Shown piece after piece: positions 1-40,867 of a stretch of DNA of 64,000 nucleotides. The stretch's first letter is position 1, and each line of letters begins with the position of its first letter. Origin of the DNA: Cyrtodaria siliqua. Its lineage: Eukaryota > Mollusca > Bivalvia > Adapedonta > Hiatellidae. Under the pieces are notes generated by a model. The model worked only from the letters and a program-made list of their open reading frames with translations, did not search any database and was not told the origin of the DNA. Position numbers and translations under genes: made by a program. The stretch lies in NCBI GenBank assembly GCA_037043455.1, contig JAWPHD010005109.1, positions 62,001 through 126,000 on the forward strand, in the 5' to 3' direction.

Positions 1-146
1 AACAACAACAGTTTTTGGGTACTTGAATTGATTAGGGCCTGTGTACAAAAATTGATTTCAGTAATAATTAACACATTTCGTTTAGAGCAGATAGACATAG
101 AATGACAGGTAAGTGTATCAGATATCATATTGGATGTCGGTAGCAC

Positions 147-309
147 CAGGGCTTTCCTTAATAGCCGGCAGGCGGGTGATTTACTTTCCTATTTTGGTTA
201 GCTGACCGGCTAATTTTAGCAATCCCCAATATAGCAAGAAAAAGAAGAAATATATTGCCCGCCTACTTTGAAACTTTCTCTGTAACTCAAAAATAAAGGG
301 AAAGCCCTG
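147..309. mobile_element. CAGGG-ended MITE with 6-bp target duplication
   Basis: The left end is CAGGGCTTTCC and the right end GGAAAGCCCTG, a perfect 11-bp inverted repeat. TAGCAC flanks both sides (141-146 and 310-315). The 163-bp body has no coding capacity. It lies in the intron upstream of the first visible MYT1-family exon. The same end sequence and duplication length recur at 17176, 55638 and 59428. Confidence 0.8.
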
Positions 310-628
310 TAGCACTGTTGACTTGTACTGATTAGTCAGATCTCCTATATATCTGTATCTTAGTATAAATTACTTCACAATATTAAAGTAGTTAAAAATG
401 TTTATAACGTTTCACTGATATAGTTGAATTTACATATATTAATTGGATTATATTGGATTTGCCACAGTAGTTGATATTCACAATCTATTCACATTAAATC
501 CATACCGAGCAAGTCTCGAATATTCAGCTAGTAGTCAAGTTGCCAATGTTTAGCAGGTAGCTGTAAATCTCTTTATATTTGTACGCTTTTTTTCCTTGTG
601 AACAACATGGCAATATTATTTATAATAG

Positions 629-28987
<28,359 letters not shown>

Positions 28988-29460
28988 ATCTTCTTGCCGT
29001 ATTTGCTGTGAGAGAGAAATGCTGAAGCAGCGAGAAAACTAGAGTTCATTGAGGTGAGAAAAGAGACACAGTTAAGTGAGAACAAGACTTTAAGTGAGAA
29101 ATAAAACACATTTAAGTGAGAAATAAAACACATTTAAGTGAGAAATAAGACTTGAGTGAGAAATAAAACACATTTAAGTGAGAAATAAGCCACATTAAAA
29201 GGAGAAAAGAGATAATAAGGTTAGAAATAAGACAGTTAAGTGAGAAAGGGGATATAGTTAAGTGGAAAATGTAAGACTTTTTTTCCACAGAAAATAACCC
29301 ATTAAATAATAAATGAGATAAGACTTTCTGCTTTGCAGTCGGCCAGCATAGTTGGATGCAACACATCTTTATTTAGTTTCGTTGATTTTGCTTTTGTTTA
29401 TGTTGTCATTTTGTTATATTTGAGATATATTGATTTGAGATATATCGAGTCCTATTAGTT

Positions 29461-29817
29461 CCCTTTGGAGGGGTAGGCAGAGGGGTAGAATCCCCCCAAA
29501 TTCATGTTCATTTTATCATTTTTTGTTCATGTTCGTTAAAGGTCTTCATCATGATCCCTGCATTGTTTCTTGTGCTATCTCGCTCGCATCAAAAGAGCAG
29601 TGGCAGAAAAACAATAAAGTGGCTCCAGCGTAAATGGAGTTTCTACGATAGGATTTGCAGCAACTCTGCAGCTCAGGTGAGAAGGTTCTAGGCCCATTTT
29701 CCATATTTTATCTGGATGTACATGGAAGATGAGCCTGGCATGGCATGTTCATGCCTTTTAGGCGCCATATAACCTTTTCATGGGTTGGTGCGCCTTAAAA
29801 CCCCAATTCAATTCAAT
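29461..29817 (+). mobile_element. SINE-like insertion with 11-bp target duplication
   Basis: TCCTATTAGTT flanks both sides (29450-29460 and 29818-29828). The 3' end reads TTGGTGCGCCTTAAAACCCC then repeats of AATTC. An inner block GGTTCTAGGCCCATTTTCC ... GGATGTACATGGAAGATGAG is shared, in inverse, with 40870-41040, and the tail alone with 14325. No clear tRNA-type promoter was seen at its 5' end, so it may be a 5'-truncated or non-tRNA element. Confidence 0.72.
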
Positions 29818-30615
29818 TCCTATTAGTTTTTAGTAGTTTCCTATTACAATGAAAAGGAAACATCAAATGTGGATTTATTATGTCTGTTCTTGTTAGGTTT
29901 AAGTTTTAAATTAACATTCCTTTATTGACCAATTGGTATTTTTAAATTGATTTTACATATATTTAATTCTATTTATTTCACATTCCAAATATAATGTGTG
30001 ATGACTATTGTTTTTTGCTACTGTTCTGTTTAAAACTACCAATGGAAACATTAATATGGCTTTTTTTGGACGGACCTCTTCATCTGACACAAAGTTAAAT
30101 ATTCAACATCATTTTCTAATTGTATGTCTAATCGTGATTTACACTTATATGAACAAATTCTCTTCCCCTCAAATACAATAAGTCCTTAATTTCTAATTGG
30201 CTTCTAGTTTAGCATTAATTATAATAATATAATAAGAAGGATTTGTTTACTTACTTTTTTGTTGGCATAAACTCTTGAGTGTTACTACATTAGTTGTTTT
30301 TTGATCCTGAACTGTTCTATATATACGTTCAGATATTGATTTTGTGCAATACTGTTATCGCTTGATCGTGGTGTTATTTATTACTCAATAAAATGCTTAA
30401 TCTGTCAGTAATGATTTACATATATATGCACAGCACGTTATTTAATCTACATATTTATGCATATGCACGTTATTTAATCTTTTGTCTTTGTGTGCTTTGA
30501 GATTTGTGCAATAGATTATTTTCATTTTACATTGTAGAAGTATTTATTATCAATATTTATTAACTTATTATTAACTGTTAATGGTGTAATGGTGATTTGC
30601 CAGTTCTTGTAAATG

Positions 30616-31098
30616 CTTAGGCCAAATAAAATTATACCTGTGTTTACTGTAACATTGCTGAAAAAAATAGGGTAGGTAGGTAGGCATTTTATTTTATTTT
30701 ATTTTTATATTTTATTTTTTGGCGAAGTTACATTTAAGGTGGCGATGAGCTTTGATGAATGGGAAAATGTGGTATTTTACAATAGATAACAATATGAAAT
30801 TGTGTATGTGTTATTGTTTCCCAAAAGGCATGGCAACAACTGGCTCTTTTCCCAATCACTTGCAATTATTGCAAAGGGGTAAAACAGTTTTATTTTTTTT
30901 GCATGTCCGGAAGAGGGTCAGTTCCAACAGCAGGACAAAGAGCACATGAGTCAGCCGTGATTATTTTTACAAAAAAAATAAATATATATTTATTTATTTT
31001 TAAATTTATTTTTTTTCAATGAAAAAAAATGGAGTCTGGGTGTTTTCAGAGGGTCGGTCGGGTTACAGTAAACTCAGGTATAATTTTATTTAGCCTTA
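30616..31098. mobile_element. AGGCC-ended MITE, copy 4
   Basis: CTTAGGCCAAATAAAATTAT on the left mirrors ATAATTTTATTTAGCCTTAT on the right; pairing continues through a TTTACTGTAAC block. Interior GGGTAGGTAGGTAGGC and GGGTCGGTCGGG are as in copies 1 and 3. Confidence 0.8.
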
Positions 31099-31766
31099 TT
31101 GTTTAAATTATCTGGGTGTGCTTTTGGTTTTGTGCAATAGAATACTTCCCTTTTTAAAATATCAATATTTATTAACTTGTTATATTCCGGCATTTTTCTG
31201 ATTGTAGTTTTGATGTTAGTGTTAGTTGTATTTATTGTCTCATTATACCATGGTGCTGTATTGATCAGAATCGGGAATTGTTGTGGAGTAAAACATGTAG
31301 GTGGGAGCTTAAACTTTATACTATATTTAAATATTTCCTTACATTGTTGTTCTTACATTTAGGAATTTTTGTCATATTTTGTCCTCCATCTAGAGGCAGA
31401 TAGTTCCATTTCTACGATGAAGGTGAACTGAAGCACTGTAATGTTGTCAGTGACCATTACTAGGAGTATGTTCATTCCTACTGGTGCCAGATGATGTTTT
31501 TTGTTTCAATGCACCATGAACCCCAATTCAACCGTAGTGTTCTATTTCATATAGAAATACTGGATCTACTGTACGAGAATACTGTAGATAACCGAGATGG
31601 AATAACTGATATATCATTGGGACCAGTCTTGAAACAACAGTTATATGTATATTTAAAATGTTCTGTCATTTTACACACTATTTATTATGTGCAATTTTGT
31701 ACTGTGCAATATGTTGTTTTTTACATTTCATGTATGGTATATTGAATAAAGTCGTCAATGTTTCCT

Positions 31767-32030
31767 GACTGATGTTTTCATTGTTGATCCTCATGTATGG
31801 GACTGATGTTTTCATTGTTGATCCTCATGTATGGGACTGATGTTTTCATTGTTGATCCTCATGTATGGGACTGATGTTTTCATTGTTGATCCTTATGTAT
31901 GGGACTGATGTTTTCATTGTTCATCCTCATGTATGGGACTGATGTTTTCATTGTTCATCCTCATGTATGGGACTGATGTTTTCATTGTTCATCCTCATGT
32001 ATGGGACTGATGTTTTCATTGTTCATCAGT
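31767..32030. repeat. 34-bp tandem repeat, eight units
   Basis: The unit starts GACTGATGTTTTCATTGTTG and ends CTCATGTATGG. Units start at 31767, 31801, 31835, 31869, 31903, 31937, 31971 and 32005, with GTTGATCC changing to GTTCATCC in the later ones. It begins 20 bases after the best AATAAA signal of the MYT1-family gene. Confidence 0.92.
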
Positions 32031-32139
32031 ATGTCACTCTTGATCAGTCTGCTAGTGACTTCAACAGAGGAAGGCAACTGGAACAATAACCAGGACACAA
32101 TGTCATACGCTATATATTAAAGGAACACACTGCAATCTT

Positions 32140-34865
32140 GAATATATAGTTCACCTTTACTACTAGTTCATGTATATATAGGCCACCTTGACTATTACAT
32201 TATGTATATAGGCCACCTTGACTATTACATTATGTATATAGGTCACCTTGACTATTACATTATTTATATAGGTCACTTTGACTATTAGATCATGTATATA
32301 GGCCACCTTGACTATTACATTATGTATATAGGTCACCTTGACTTAAATTATGTATATAGGCCACCTTGACTATTACATTATGTATATAGGCCACCTTGAC
32401 TATTACATTATGTATATAGGCCATCTTGACTATTACATTATTTATATAGGTCATCTTGACTACTAGATCATGTATATAGGCCACCTTGACTATTACATTA
32501 TGTATATAGGTCATCTTGACTTAAATTATGTATATAGGTCACATTGACTTAAATTATGTATATAGGTCACATTGACTACTAGATCATGTATATAGGCCAC
32601 CTTGACTATTACATTATGTATATAGGCCACCTTGACTATTACATTATTTATATAGGTCATCTTGACTACTAGATCATGTATATAGGCCACCTTGACTATT
32701 ACATTATGTATATAGGTCACCTTGACTTAAATTATGTGTATAGGTCACATTGACTTAAATTATGTATATAGGTCACATTGACTACTAGATCATGTATATA
32801 GGCCACCTTGACTATTACATTGTGTATATAGGTCACTTTGACTACTACTTCTTATATATAGGCCACCTTGACTACTAGTTCATATATATAGGCCACTTTT
32901 ACTAGTTCATATGTATATAGGTCACTTTGACTATTACATTGTGTATATAGGTAACCTTGACTATTACATTATGTATATAGGTCACCTTGACTACTATTTC
33001 ATATATATAGGCCACCTTTACTATTATATTATGTATATAGGTCACCTTGACTATAACATGTATATAGGCCACCTTGACTATTACATTATGTATATAGGTC
33101 ATATTGACTATTACATTGTGTATATAGGTCACCTTGACTACTAGTTTATATATAGGCCACATTGACTACTAGTTCATATATAGAGGCTACCCTTGACTAC
33201 TAGTTCATATATATATATATAGGCCACCTTGACTATTACATTATGTATATAGGCCACCTTGTCTATTACATTATGTATATAGGTAACCTTGACTATTACA
33301 TTATGTATACAGGTCACCTTCACTACTATTTCATATATATAGGCCACCTTGACTTACATTATGTATATAGGCCACCTTGACTATTACATTATGTATATAG
33401 GCCATCTTGACTATTACATTATGTATACAGGTCACCTTGACTATTACATTATGTATATAGGCCACCTTGACTATTACATTATGTATATAGGCCATCTTGA
33501 CTATTACATTATGTATACAGGTCAACTTGACTATTACATTATGTATATAGGCCACCTTGATTTACATAATGTATACAGGCCACCTTGACCATTACATTAT
33601 GTATATAGGCCACCTTGTCTATTACATTATGTATATAGGTCATCTTGACTTAAATTATGTATATAGGTCACATTGACTTAAATTATGTATATAGGTCACA
33701 TTGACTACTAGATCATGTATATAGGCCACCTTGACTATTACATTATGTATATAGGTCACCTTGACTTAAATTATGTGTATAGGTCACATTGACTTAAATT
33801 ATGTATATAGGTCACATTGACTACTAGATCATGTATATAGGCCACCTTGACTATTACATTGTGTATATAGGTCACTTTGACTACTACTTCTTATATACCA
33901 CCTTGACTACTAGTTCATATATATAGGCCACTTTTACTAGTTCATATGTATATAGGTCACTTTGACTTACATTATGTATACAGGCCACCTTGACCATTAC
34001 ATTATGTATAAAGGCTACCTTGTCTATTACATTATGTATATAGGTAATTTGACTATTACATTATGTATACAGGTCATCTTGACTACTAGATCATATATAT
34101 AGGCCACCTTGACTATTACATTATGTATATCGGCCACCTTGACTATTACATTATGTATATAGGTCACCTTGACTATTACATTATGTATATAGGCCATCTT
34201 GACTATTACATTATGTATACAGGTCACGTTGACTATTACATTATGTATATAGGTCATCTTGACTATTACATTATGTATACAGGCCATCTTGACTATTACA
34301 TTATGTATACAGGTCACCTTGACTATAACATAATGTATACAGGTCACCTTGACTACTAGTTCATATATATAGGCCATCTTGACTATTATATCATGTATAT
34401 AGGCCATCTTGACTATTACATTATGTATATAGGTCACCTTGACTACTATTTCATATATATAGGCCACCTTGACTACTATTTCATATATATAGGCCACCTT
34501 GACTATTATATTATGTATATAGGTCACCTTGACTACTAGATCATGTGTATAGACCACCTTTACTAGTTCATATATATAGGCCACCTTGACTATTACATTA
34601 TGTACATAGGTCACCTTGACTATTACATTGTGTATATTATAGGCCACCTTGACTATTACATTGTGTATATAGGCCACCTTGACTATTACATTATGTATAT
34701 AGGTCACCTTGACTGCTAGTTCATATATATAGGCCACCTTGACTATTACATATGTACATAGGCCACCTTGACAATAACATTTGGTATATAGGTCACCTTG
34801 ACTATTGCATTATGTATATAGGTCACCTTGACTATTACATTGTGTATATAGGCCACCTTGACTAG
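32140..34865. repeat. 30-bp satellite array, about 90 units
   Basis: The unit is GGCCACCTTGACTATTACAT followed by TATGTATATA, with variants such as CTACTAGATC, CTTAAATTATG and ATTCATATATATA. Because the unit is ten codons long, both strands show long open frames (up to 236 codons) made of one decapeptide; none is a gene. A block at about 32515-32900 reappears at about 33640-33950, so there is higher-order duplication. The array starts next to a decayed MITE end at 32119. Confidence 0.95.
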
Positions 34866-35214
34866 AATTTAAGACGGGATAAACCTGTCAATAGCAATCA
34901 GTAGCTTGTCTTTAAAGTCGTCTATTGGTATTTCATCAAGATTTCTTGAATGAAATGTTTCATCGGTCACATGGACTACTTCTGCACGTATTTATTAAAA
35001 AAAATATATATATATCTCAAAGGTCTAGGTTTTAATTTAGATTTAAAGATAATATTTTATATTTTTTAACTAACTTTGGGCTGGACTGAGATATTTGAAA
35101 ATAAAACATGCATCGTATCAAGATTGCGTTTACATAATTCAGTCGCAGCATATTCTGGGTTGAAACGACATGCATATAGAATTTAAAGCTCCTAATGCTT
35201 TGGCTGAATCTTAT
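34866..35214. other. Unique intergenic segment right of the satellite
   Basis: AT-rich sequence with a short TATATA run at about 35005. No feature is supported. Confidence 0.4.
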
Positions 35215-35800
35215 TTTTATGCTCTCCATAGAGAGCATTTCCGAGAGCATTTATTTGCCACTTTTATTCCGTCTGTCCTTATTGCTGTTTGTAAATTTAT
35301 ACATCCGTAGCATAACTTGAAAACTACTAAATGGGACTGGAATACACCTTGGTCAATGAGGGGAAGTGTAGAGTGCAAGAATGATCTCTTTTATCTTCAA
35401 ATTGAGAATTTTTACCCACATCATTGAAAGCTCATACAAGTTAAAAAACAACCTAGATTGGATTATTAACACTAGAGTTACAGCCCTTGATTTAGTTAAC
35501 GGTCAAAAATGTTTTGTGTTACAAGTTCACAACTTAAATTATGATGCGTTGCAAACAACTCCTAGGTAATCAAGGTCAAAACTAGGGATCTGGGGCCCTA
35601 TTACATTTTAAAGCACAGATGTTATAATTTACAGGATTGTTAATGCAAACAAGACCAAGTGTTCGTAACAGCTGATTGATCTCTATCATCAAGGTCAATA
35701 TCACGCTTGGAGATCAGAAGGGGGTATTTTTTGTGTTAGGCCCATGACTGAATATTATAGGTTAAAATATATAAATGTTGCTTTGTATTTCTTACAGGGA
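35215..35800 (+). repeat. Dispersed repeat with ATGCTCTCCATAGAGAGCAT header
   Basis: The header is a near-palindrome, then CCGTCTGTCC and units with AACTACTAAATGGGACTGG and CACTAGAGTTACAGCCC. A GGTCAATATCACGCTTGGAG phrase is near its right end. It is the same class as the 1204 copy. Confidence 0.5.
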
Positions 35801-35839
35801 TAAGTATTCACTGAGCGATAAAAATGGGTATTTCGTCTC

Positions 35840-36920
35840 CCCTACAAGGTGGAGGAGACATCGTTTTTGCTATGTCCGTCCATCCTCACAATATTGTCAC
35901 CATTACTCCTCCTAAACCACTTGTTTGATTTTGACAAAACTTGACTAGAAGCATTGGTATGTCTAGTTATGCATATTGCGTTTGTGCCCCAGTGCTATGT
36001 TTTTTTTTACAAAGTAATTGCCCTTTGACATTTTTACCTTTAAATTTGTTGTCGCCGCTACTCCTCTTAAACGACTTGTTGGACTTCGACGGAGTTATGG
36101 CCCTTTGACATTTTAACTTTAAATTAGTTGTCCCCGCTACTCCTAAACCACTTGTTGGATTTAACGAAACTTGGTAGGAATAATTGGTACGATGTTCCAT
36201 GATTTTTGACAGAGTTATGGCCCTTTGACAGTTTAACTTTAAATTTGTTGTTGCAGCTACTCCTAAACCACTTGCTGGATTTGGATGAAACTTGGTAGGA
36301 AGCATCAGTATGTTGTCTAGTTGTGCATTCATGTTTGTGTTCCGGTTTGATGATTTTTGAGTTATGGCCCTTTGACATTTTAACTTTAAATTCATCTGAA
36401 TCATTTAAATTTGTTCATTGTGCATGTCTTGTTTTGATTCAAACATTTTTGACAGTTATGGCCCTACTACATTTTAACTTTAAATTTGTTGTCGGTGCTA
36501 CTCTTCCTAAACCGCTTGTTGGATTTCAATGAAACGTGTTAGGAAGCAATGGTATGAGGTCTTATTGTATGTATGGCATTTGTGTTCCGGTTCGATGATT
36601 TTTGACGGAGTTGTGGCCCTTTGACATTTAATTGAATTGAATTGGATTTTATAGTCGCACCAACAGCTAAGGTCATATGGCGACTTTCCAGCTTCCACTG
36701 GTGGAGAAGACCCCAGGTGCTCCTCCGGGCAATTTTCGTGTATGGGCGGGCAGCTGGGTAGAAGAACCACCTACGTTCCGCAAGCCAGCTGGATAGCTTC
36801 CTCACATAAAGATTCCTAGGCCCCTGAGGGATCGAACCTACAGCGGAGAGGGGCAAGTGATTGCAAGTCAGAGACTAACCACTCGGCCACGGATGTCCCT
36901 CCTTTGACATTTAAACTTTA
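35840..36920 (+). repeat. Dispersed repeat, GTCTCCCCTACAAGG header, ~120-bp units
   Basis: Header CTCCCCTACAAGGTGGAGGA, GCTATGTCCGTCCATCC, then about six units with CTACTCCTAAACCACTTG, GATTTGGATGAAACTTGG and GAGTTATGGCCCTTTGACAT. A SINE is inserted into the last units at 36632. Confidence 0.6.
36632..36900 (-). mobile_element. tRNA-derived SINE with 14-bp target duplication
   Basis: On the minus strand the head carries an A box TGGCCGAGTGGTTA (36889-36876) and a B box GGTTCGATCCC (36838-36828), spaced as in a serine/leucine-type tRNA. A non-tRNA body and an AATTCAATTCAATT tail follow. CCTTTGACATTTAA flanks both ends (36618-36631 and 36901-36914), so it inserted by target-primed reverse transcription into the surrounding repeat. 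Confidence 0.9.
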
Positions 36921-37100
36921 AATTTGTTGTCACTGCTACTCCTCCTAAACTGCTTGTTGGATTGACATCAGTATAATCCTGCTGAAACCAGGTCAGAATG
37001 AATGACCAACCAGGTCAGTATGAATGACCTTGACCTATTTTTTTTGACTATTTTATGTGACTGACAGTGCTACAACGGTGCATCCGTGTCCCATGGACCC

Positions 37101-37930
37101 TTTTTCAACTCAACTGATCAGAGATCAGCAGAGCTCATGCCGTCTGTCCGTCCGTCTGTCCTTAAACTTTTATTTGTAGCGACTACTCCTCTGAAACTAC
37201 TGGATGCATATTCATGAAACTTTACAGAAAGGTTGCCCATAAAGTCTAGTTGATCCTAGCAAAAATCCATGTTGATTTGAAATCCACGATGGCCACCAAA
37301 GCTAAAAATAGATTTTTAAATAAGTTTGTAGCGACTACTTCTTGAAAACTATAAGTGATATTGATATGGGACTTTTTCTAAAATGATCAGCATGACATGA
37401 TGTTGGTCCTTGTCAAAAATCGTTTTGATTCGACGTTAAACATGGCTGCCAGCGGCCATCTTTGTTTACATAGATTTATATAGTAAAAACTTGTAGCGAC
37501 TACTCCTCTGAAACTATTTGACGGATTTTCATGAAACTTCTCAGGAATGTTGCTCTTGATGTCTAGTTGATCCTAGCACAGTTTCAGGTTGGCCGGAAAT
37601 TCAAGATGGCCACCACGGCTAAACATAGATTTTTAAAAACAAGTTTGTAGCGACTATTTCTTGAAAACTGTAAGTGATATTGATATGGGACTTTTTCTGA
37701 AATGATCAGCATGACAAGATGTTGATCCTTGTCGAAAATTATTTTGATTCGACATTAAACATGGCTGCCAGTGGCCATCTTTTTTTACCGTGATTTATAT
37801 AGTAAAAACTTCAACTTGTAGCGACTACTCCTCTGAAACTACTTGACAGATTTTATGAAACTTCACTGGGAATGCTGACCTAGCTATCAACATCTATCAG
37901 TAGAGCTTCAAGGTCATTGACCTCTTGTTA
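37101..37930 (+). repeat. Sister copy of the 21594 dispersed repeat
   Basis: Header CTGATCAGAGATCAGCAGAG, then CCGTCTGTCC, about two and a half units with the same TGTAGCGACTACTCCTCTGAA and GGCCATCTTTGTTTACAT phrases, and tail AGTAGAGCTTCAAGG, TCATTGACCTCTTGTT. The unit number differs from the other copy while header and tail are the same. Confidence 0.68.
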
Positions 37931-37934
37931 TACA

Positions 37935-38905
37935 CCCGGCAATGTAGTGTCTGCTCCATAACTGGAGTAGTTTTAATCCGATCTTGATGAAACTTGGAAA
38001 CAGTGTTTATGGCCACAATAGCTCGGTCAAGTTCTATAACCAACTCTTTTGCTCAAGAGGCACCGGAGTTATGGCCCTTGAATTGTTGAAAATTGACAAA
38101 ATTGACCGTGTCCGCTAAATAACTGGAGCAATTTTAATCCTATCTTGATGAAACTTAAATATGACCACAATAGCTTGCTCAAGTTCGATAACCAGTTATT
38201 GCTCTGGAAACACCAGAATTATGGCCCTTGGATTGTTGAAATTGACGGTGTCCAGTCCATAACTGGAGTCATTTTAATCCTATCTTGATGAAACTTAAAT
38301 ATGACCACAATAGCTCGCTCAAGTTCGATAACCACTGTTATTGCTCTGGAAACACCAGAATTATGGCCCTTGGATTGTTGAAATTGACGGTGTCCAGTCC
38401 ATAACTGGAGTAAATTTAATCCAATCTTGAAGAAACTTTGGTACAATGTTTATGGCCAAAATAGCTTGGTCAAGTTCGATAACAGCCACATCGCACCCAT
38501 AATGCCAGAGTTGTGGCCCTTTGATTTTTGAAAATTGTCAATTTTTGCGGTTTCCACACAACTTTTATAATCCAATTTTAATGGAACTTAGGGACAATGT
38601 TATGGGCATATTAACTCGGTCTAGTTCGATAACTACCCACATTGCACCCATAATGCCAGAGTTATGGCCCTTTTGAAGATTTTGGCTGTTTCCGCTCAAT
38701 AACTTTTAACATTTATAATCCAATCTTGGTGAAACTTGGGGACAGTGTTTATGTGTATATAATTTAAAGGTCGATAACCAGTCACATCGCTCCTATTGTG
38801 CTGGAGTTATTGCCCTTTGATTTTTGAAAATTGCCAATTTTTGCGGCCTCCGTTGAATAACTTGAACATTTATATCTATCTTGATGAAACTTGGGGCATA
38901 GTTAA
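37935..38905 (+). repeat. Dispersed repeat, ~125-bp units (TAACTGGAGTAGTTTTAATCC)
   Basis: About seven units with CCATAACTGGAGTAG, ATCTTGATGAAACTT, GCTCAAGTTCGATAACCA and AGAATTATGGCCCTTGGATT. It abuts the 37101 copy on its left. Confidence 0.6.
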
Positions 38906-39900
38906 GGTAAATTTGTACAAGCCGATGATGGTCATATACATATGAATTTGGTATGTATGACAGACATATATCGTGTTATTTTGGCACTCTTGGTTAGTTT
39001 TACTATTGCTTTTGTCTTTTCATGTTACATGGAAAGAACTTGGATTTGCACGCAGTGCATCTATACAGCAAACTATGCACAACTAGACATCTTACCGATG
39101 CTTCCTGCCAAGTTTCGTCGAAATCCAACAAGGCGTTTAGGAGGAGTAGCGCCGACAAGAAATTTAAAGTAATAATGTCAAGGGCCCGCAACTCCACCAA
39201 AAATCAGGAAACCAGAAAAAAAACGCAATAGGCATAACTAGAAATCACAGCAATGCTTCCACGGCGTAACAAAAAAAACACAAAAAAATAACTTATAAAA
39301 TTAAAAAAATAAATAAAAAAATACAATAAAAAATCAATGAAATTCAAATAAAAAATAAAACAAAAAATCGAGAAAAAAAAAATAAAATAAAAAATTTAAA
39401 AATAATAAAACAAAATTAAACAAAAGAATATACTAATAATAAAAAAAAAAGTCAAAAAATCTGGTAAAGATTGGTAAAGATCGGACTGAAAATGAAGGCC
39501 TTATCATATTCAGATCGGATTGAAAATGAAGGCCCTATCGTATTAACGAGGCAAAATGAAGCACTTTTAACTAAATCAAGGGCCATAACTCCGCTGTTAC
39601 TGGTCCGATCTGGTTGGTTTTCGAACTTTTCCGAGCTTTCATTGATATTAACAATCTGGTCAAGTTTGATAAAGATCGGATGAAAAATGAAGACCCTATC
39701 GTCTTAACGAGGCAAAATATAGCATTTTTAACTAAATCAAGTTCGAAAACCAGCCAGATCGGACCAGTAACGGCGGAGTTATGGCTCTTGATTTAGTTAA
39801 AAATGCTATAGTTTGCCTCTTTAAGACGATAAGTCATTCGCTCATTGATGTTATAAGAGCCATATTAGCCAGTAGAGCGTCCACAGACCCTCTTGGGCCT
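38906..39900. other. A-rich low-complexity DNA and repeat relics
   Basis: 39240-39460 is almost pure A with scattered T and C. From about 39470 a short dispersed repeat with TCTGGTCAAGTTTGATAAAG and GGAGTTATGGCTCTTG ends with TAGAGCGTCCACAGACC, TCTTGGGCCTCTTGTTT. No gene is present. Confidence 0.5.
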
Positions 39901-40559
39901 CTTGTTTTAAATATTTATCAAAACGATCGGTGATGTTTATCTTCAGCCTGGTATGAAGATTCCATCTTTTTTATTAAGTCACGTTCATACTAAGGTGACC
40001 TGTCGAGAAACGACGAACATTTCTTATGATTCAATATTTTATTCATGATTCCGGAACAACATCCTGATGTCAGCAATCAAAAGTCAAACAAAATAACAAT
40101 GGAAATCAGAAATATATGTACAGGATTACATTATGATTCAAATATAGGGGATCATGCATGGAAAGGGCTGATTTTGGCCCCCAAATAAATGCGTATGTGT
40201 AGAAGTATTTTTCAACATATACATTGGTTTCAGATATAAAAAAAAATCAATCAAAAAGCATGACTGAATTGTGAACATGATTAGATACAGTAAAATAGCA
40301 TCAGTGTCCCATACTACTATACTTTTGGCAGAGTACAAAAGGAAATATGTTGCTTCTAAGTAGCCATTAAATAAAATGAATAAAGATAATTATGAAAAAA
40401 ATCAAATCACCATGCTCCCCAATGAAGAAAAATAAAAGAGTAGATTGCCGGCTACAAAGTTTCATGAACAAGACAATTGTGAACGCTCGGCCAATCCCAT
40501 CATTCTTTGGGATCCCGCATCGGCACTTCAGTATGGCACAGAAAATAGAGCACTGTTGC

Positions 40560-40855
40560 TATGTAAACAATATGGCCACTAGCCACACGTGTTGATGTAT
40601 AATTTGCGTTGAGTGTTTGTTTTTTACAATACAGATGAAGGTTTTATCAGTGTTTATGTAAATAAACTACTGATGGAGCAATCGGCTGAATAACATTGCA
40701 ACATTTGGAAGATAACTTTGATTTTGAATGCAAATTTGTTTTGGCGGGAATCTAAGGCGCGATGACATAACCGATATGGAAACCTGCGTATTACATTCGA
40801 GTAATGCTGAAAAGTGGTGTACGAGATGTTTTGAATGATGAACAAGATTGTCCTT
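40560..40855 (+). repeat. Dispersed segmental repeat, copy 1 of 2
   Basis: The stretch from TTGATGTATAATTTGCG to GTGGTGTACGAGATG matches 42865-43065 by eye (GATGTATGATTTGCGCTG ... GCAGTGTACGAGATG) with moderate divergence in the same orientation. Function is unknown. Confidence 0.55.
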
Positions 40856-40867
40856 AACAAAATAATT

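Larger units (their letters stand above)
28988..31760 (+). other. Probable 3' UTR / downstream region of the MYT1-family gene
   Basis: No coding sequence. A short irregular tandem of AAGTGAGAAATAAAACACAT runs from about 29080 to 29240. Possible poly(A) signals are AATAAA at about 30387 and 31744; the latter is followed by T/G-rich sequence and looks the best placed. The true 3' end cannot be fixed without transcripts. Two mobile elements (29461 and 30616) lie inside. Confidence 0.4.

Noticed and set aside
32320..34737. Several open frames up to 236 codons on both strands
   Set aside because: They are translations of the 30-bp satellite; every frame is the same decapeptide with variants and no gene features.
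35967..36856. Minus-strand open frames of 84-145 codons
   Set aside because: They cover dispersed-repeat units and the SINE; the frames repeat with the unit and cross the SINE boundary.
36632..36900. A tRNA-Ser/Leu gene on the minus strand
   Set aside because: The 3' acceptor half is absent, a non-tRNA body follows, and target duplications flank it, so it is a SINE.
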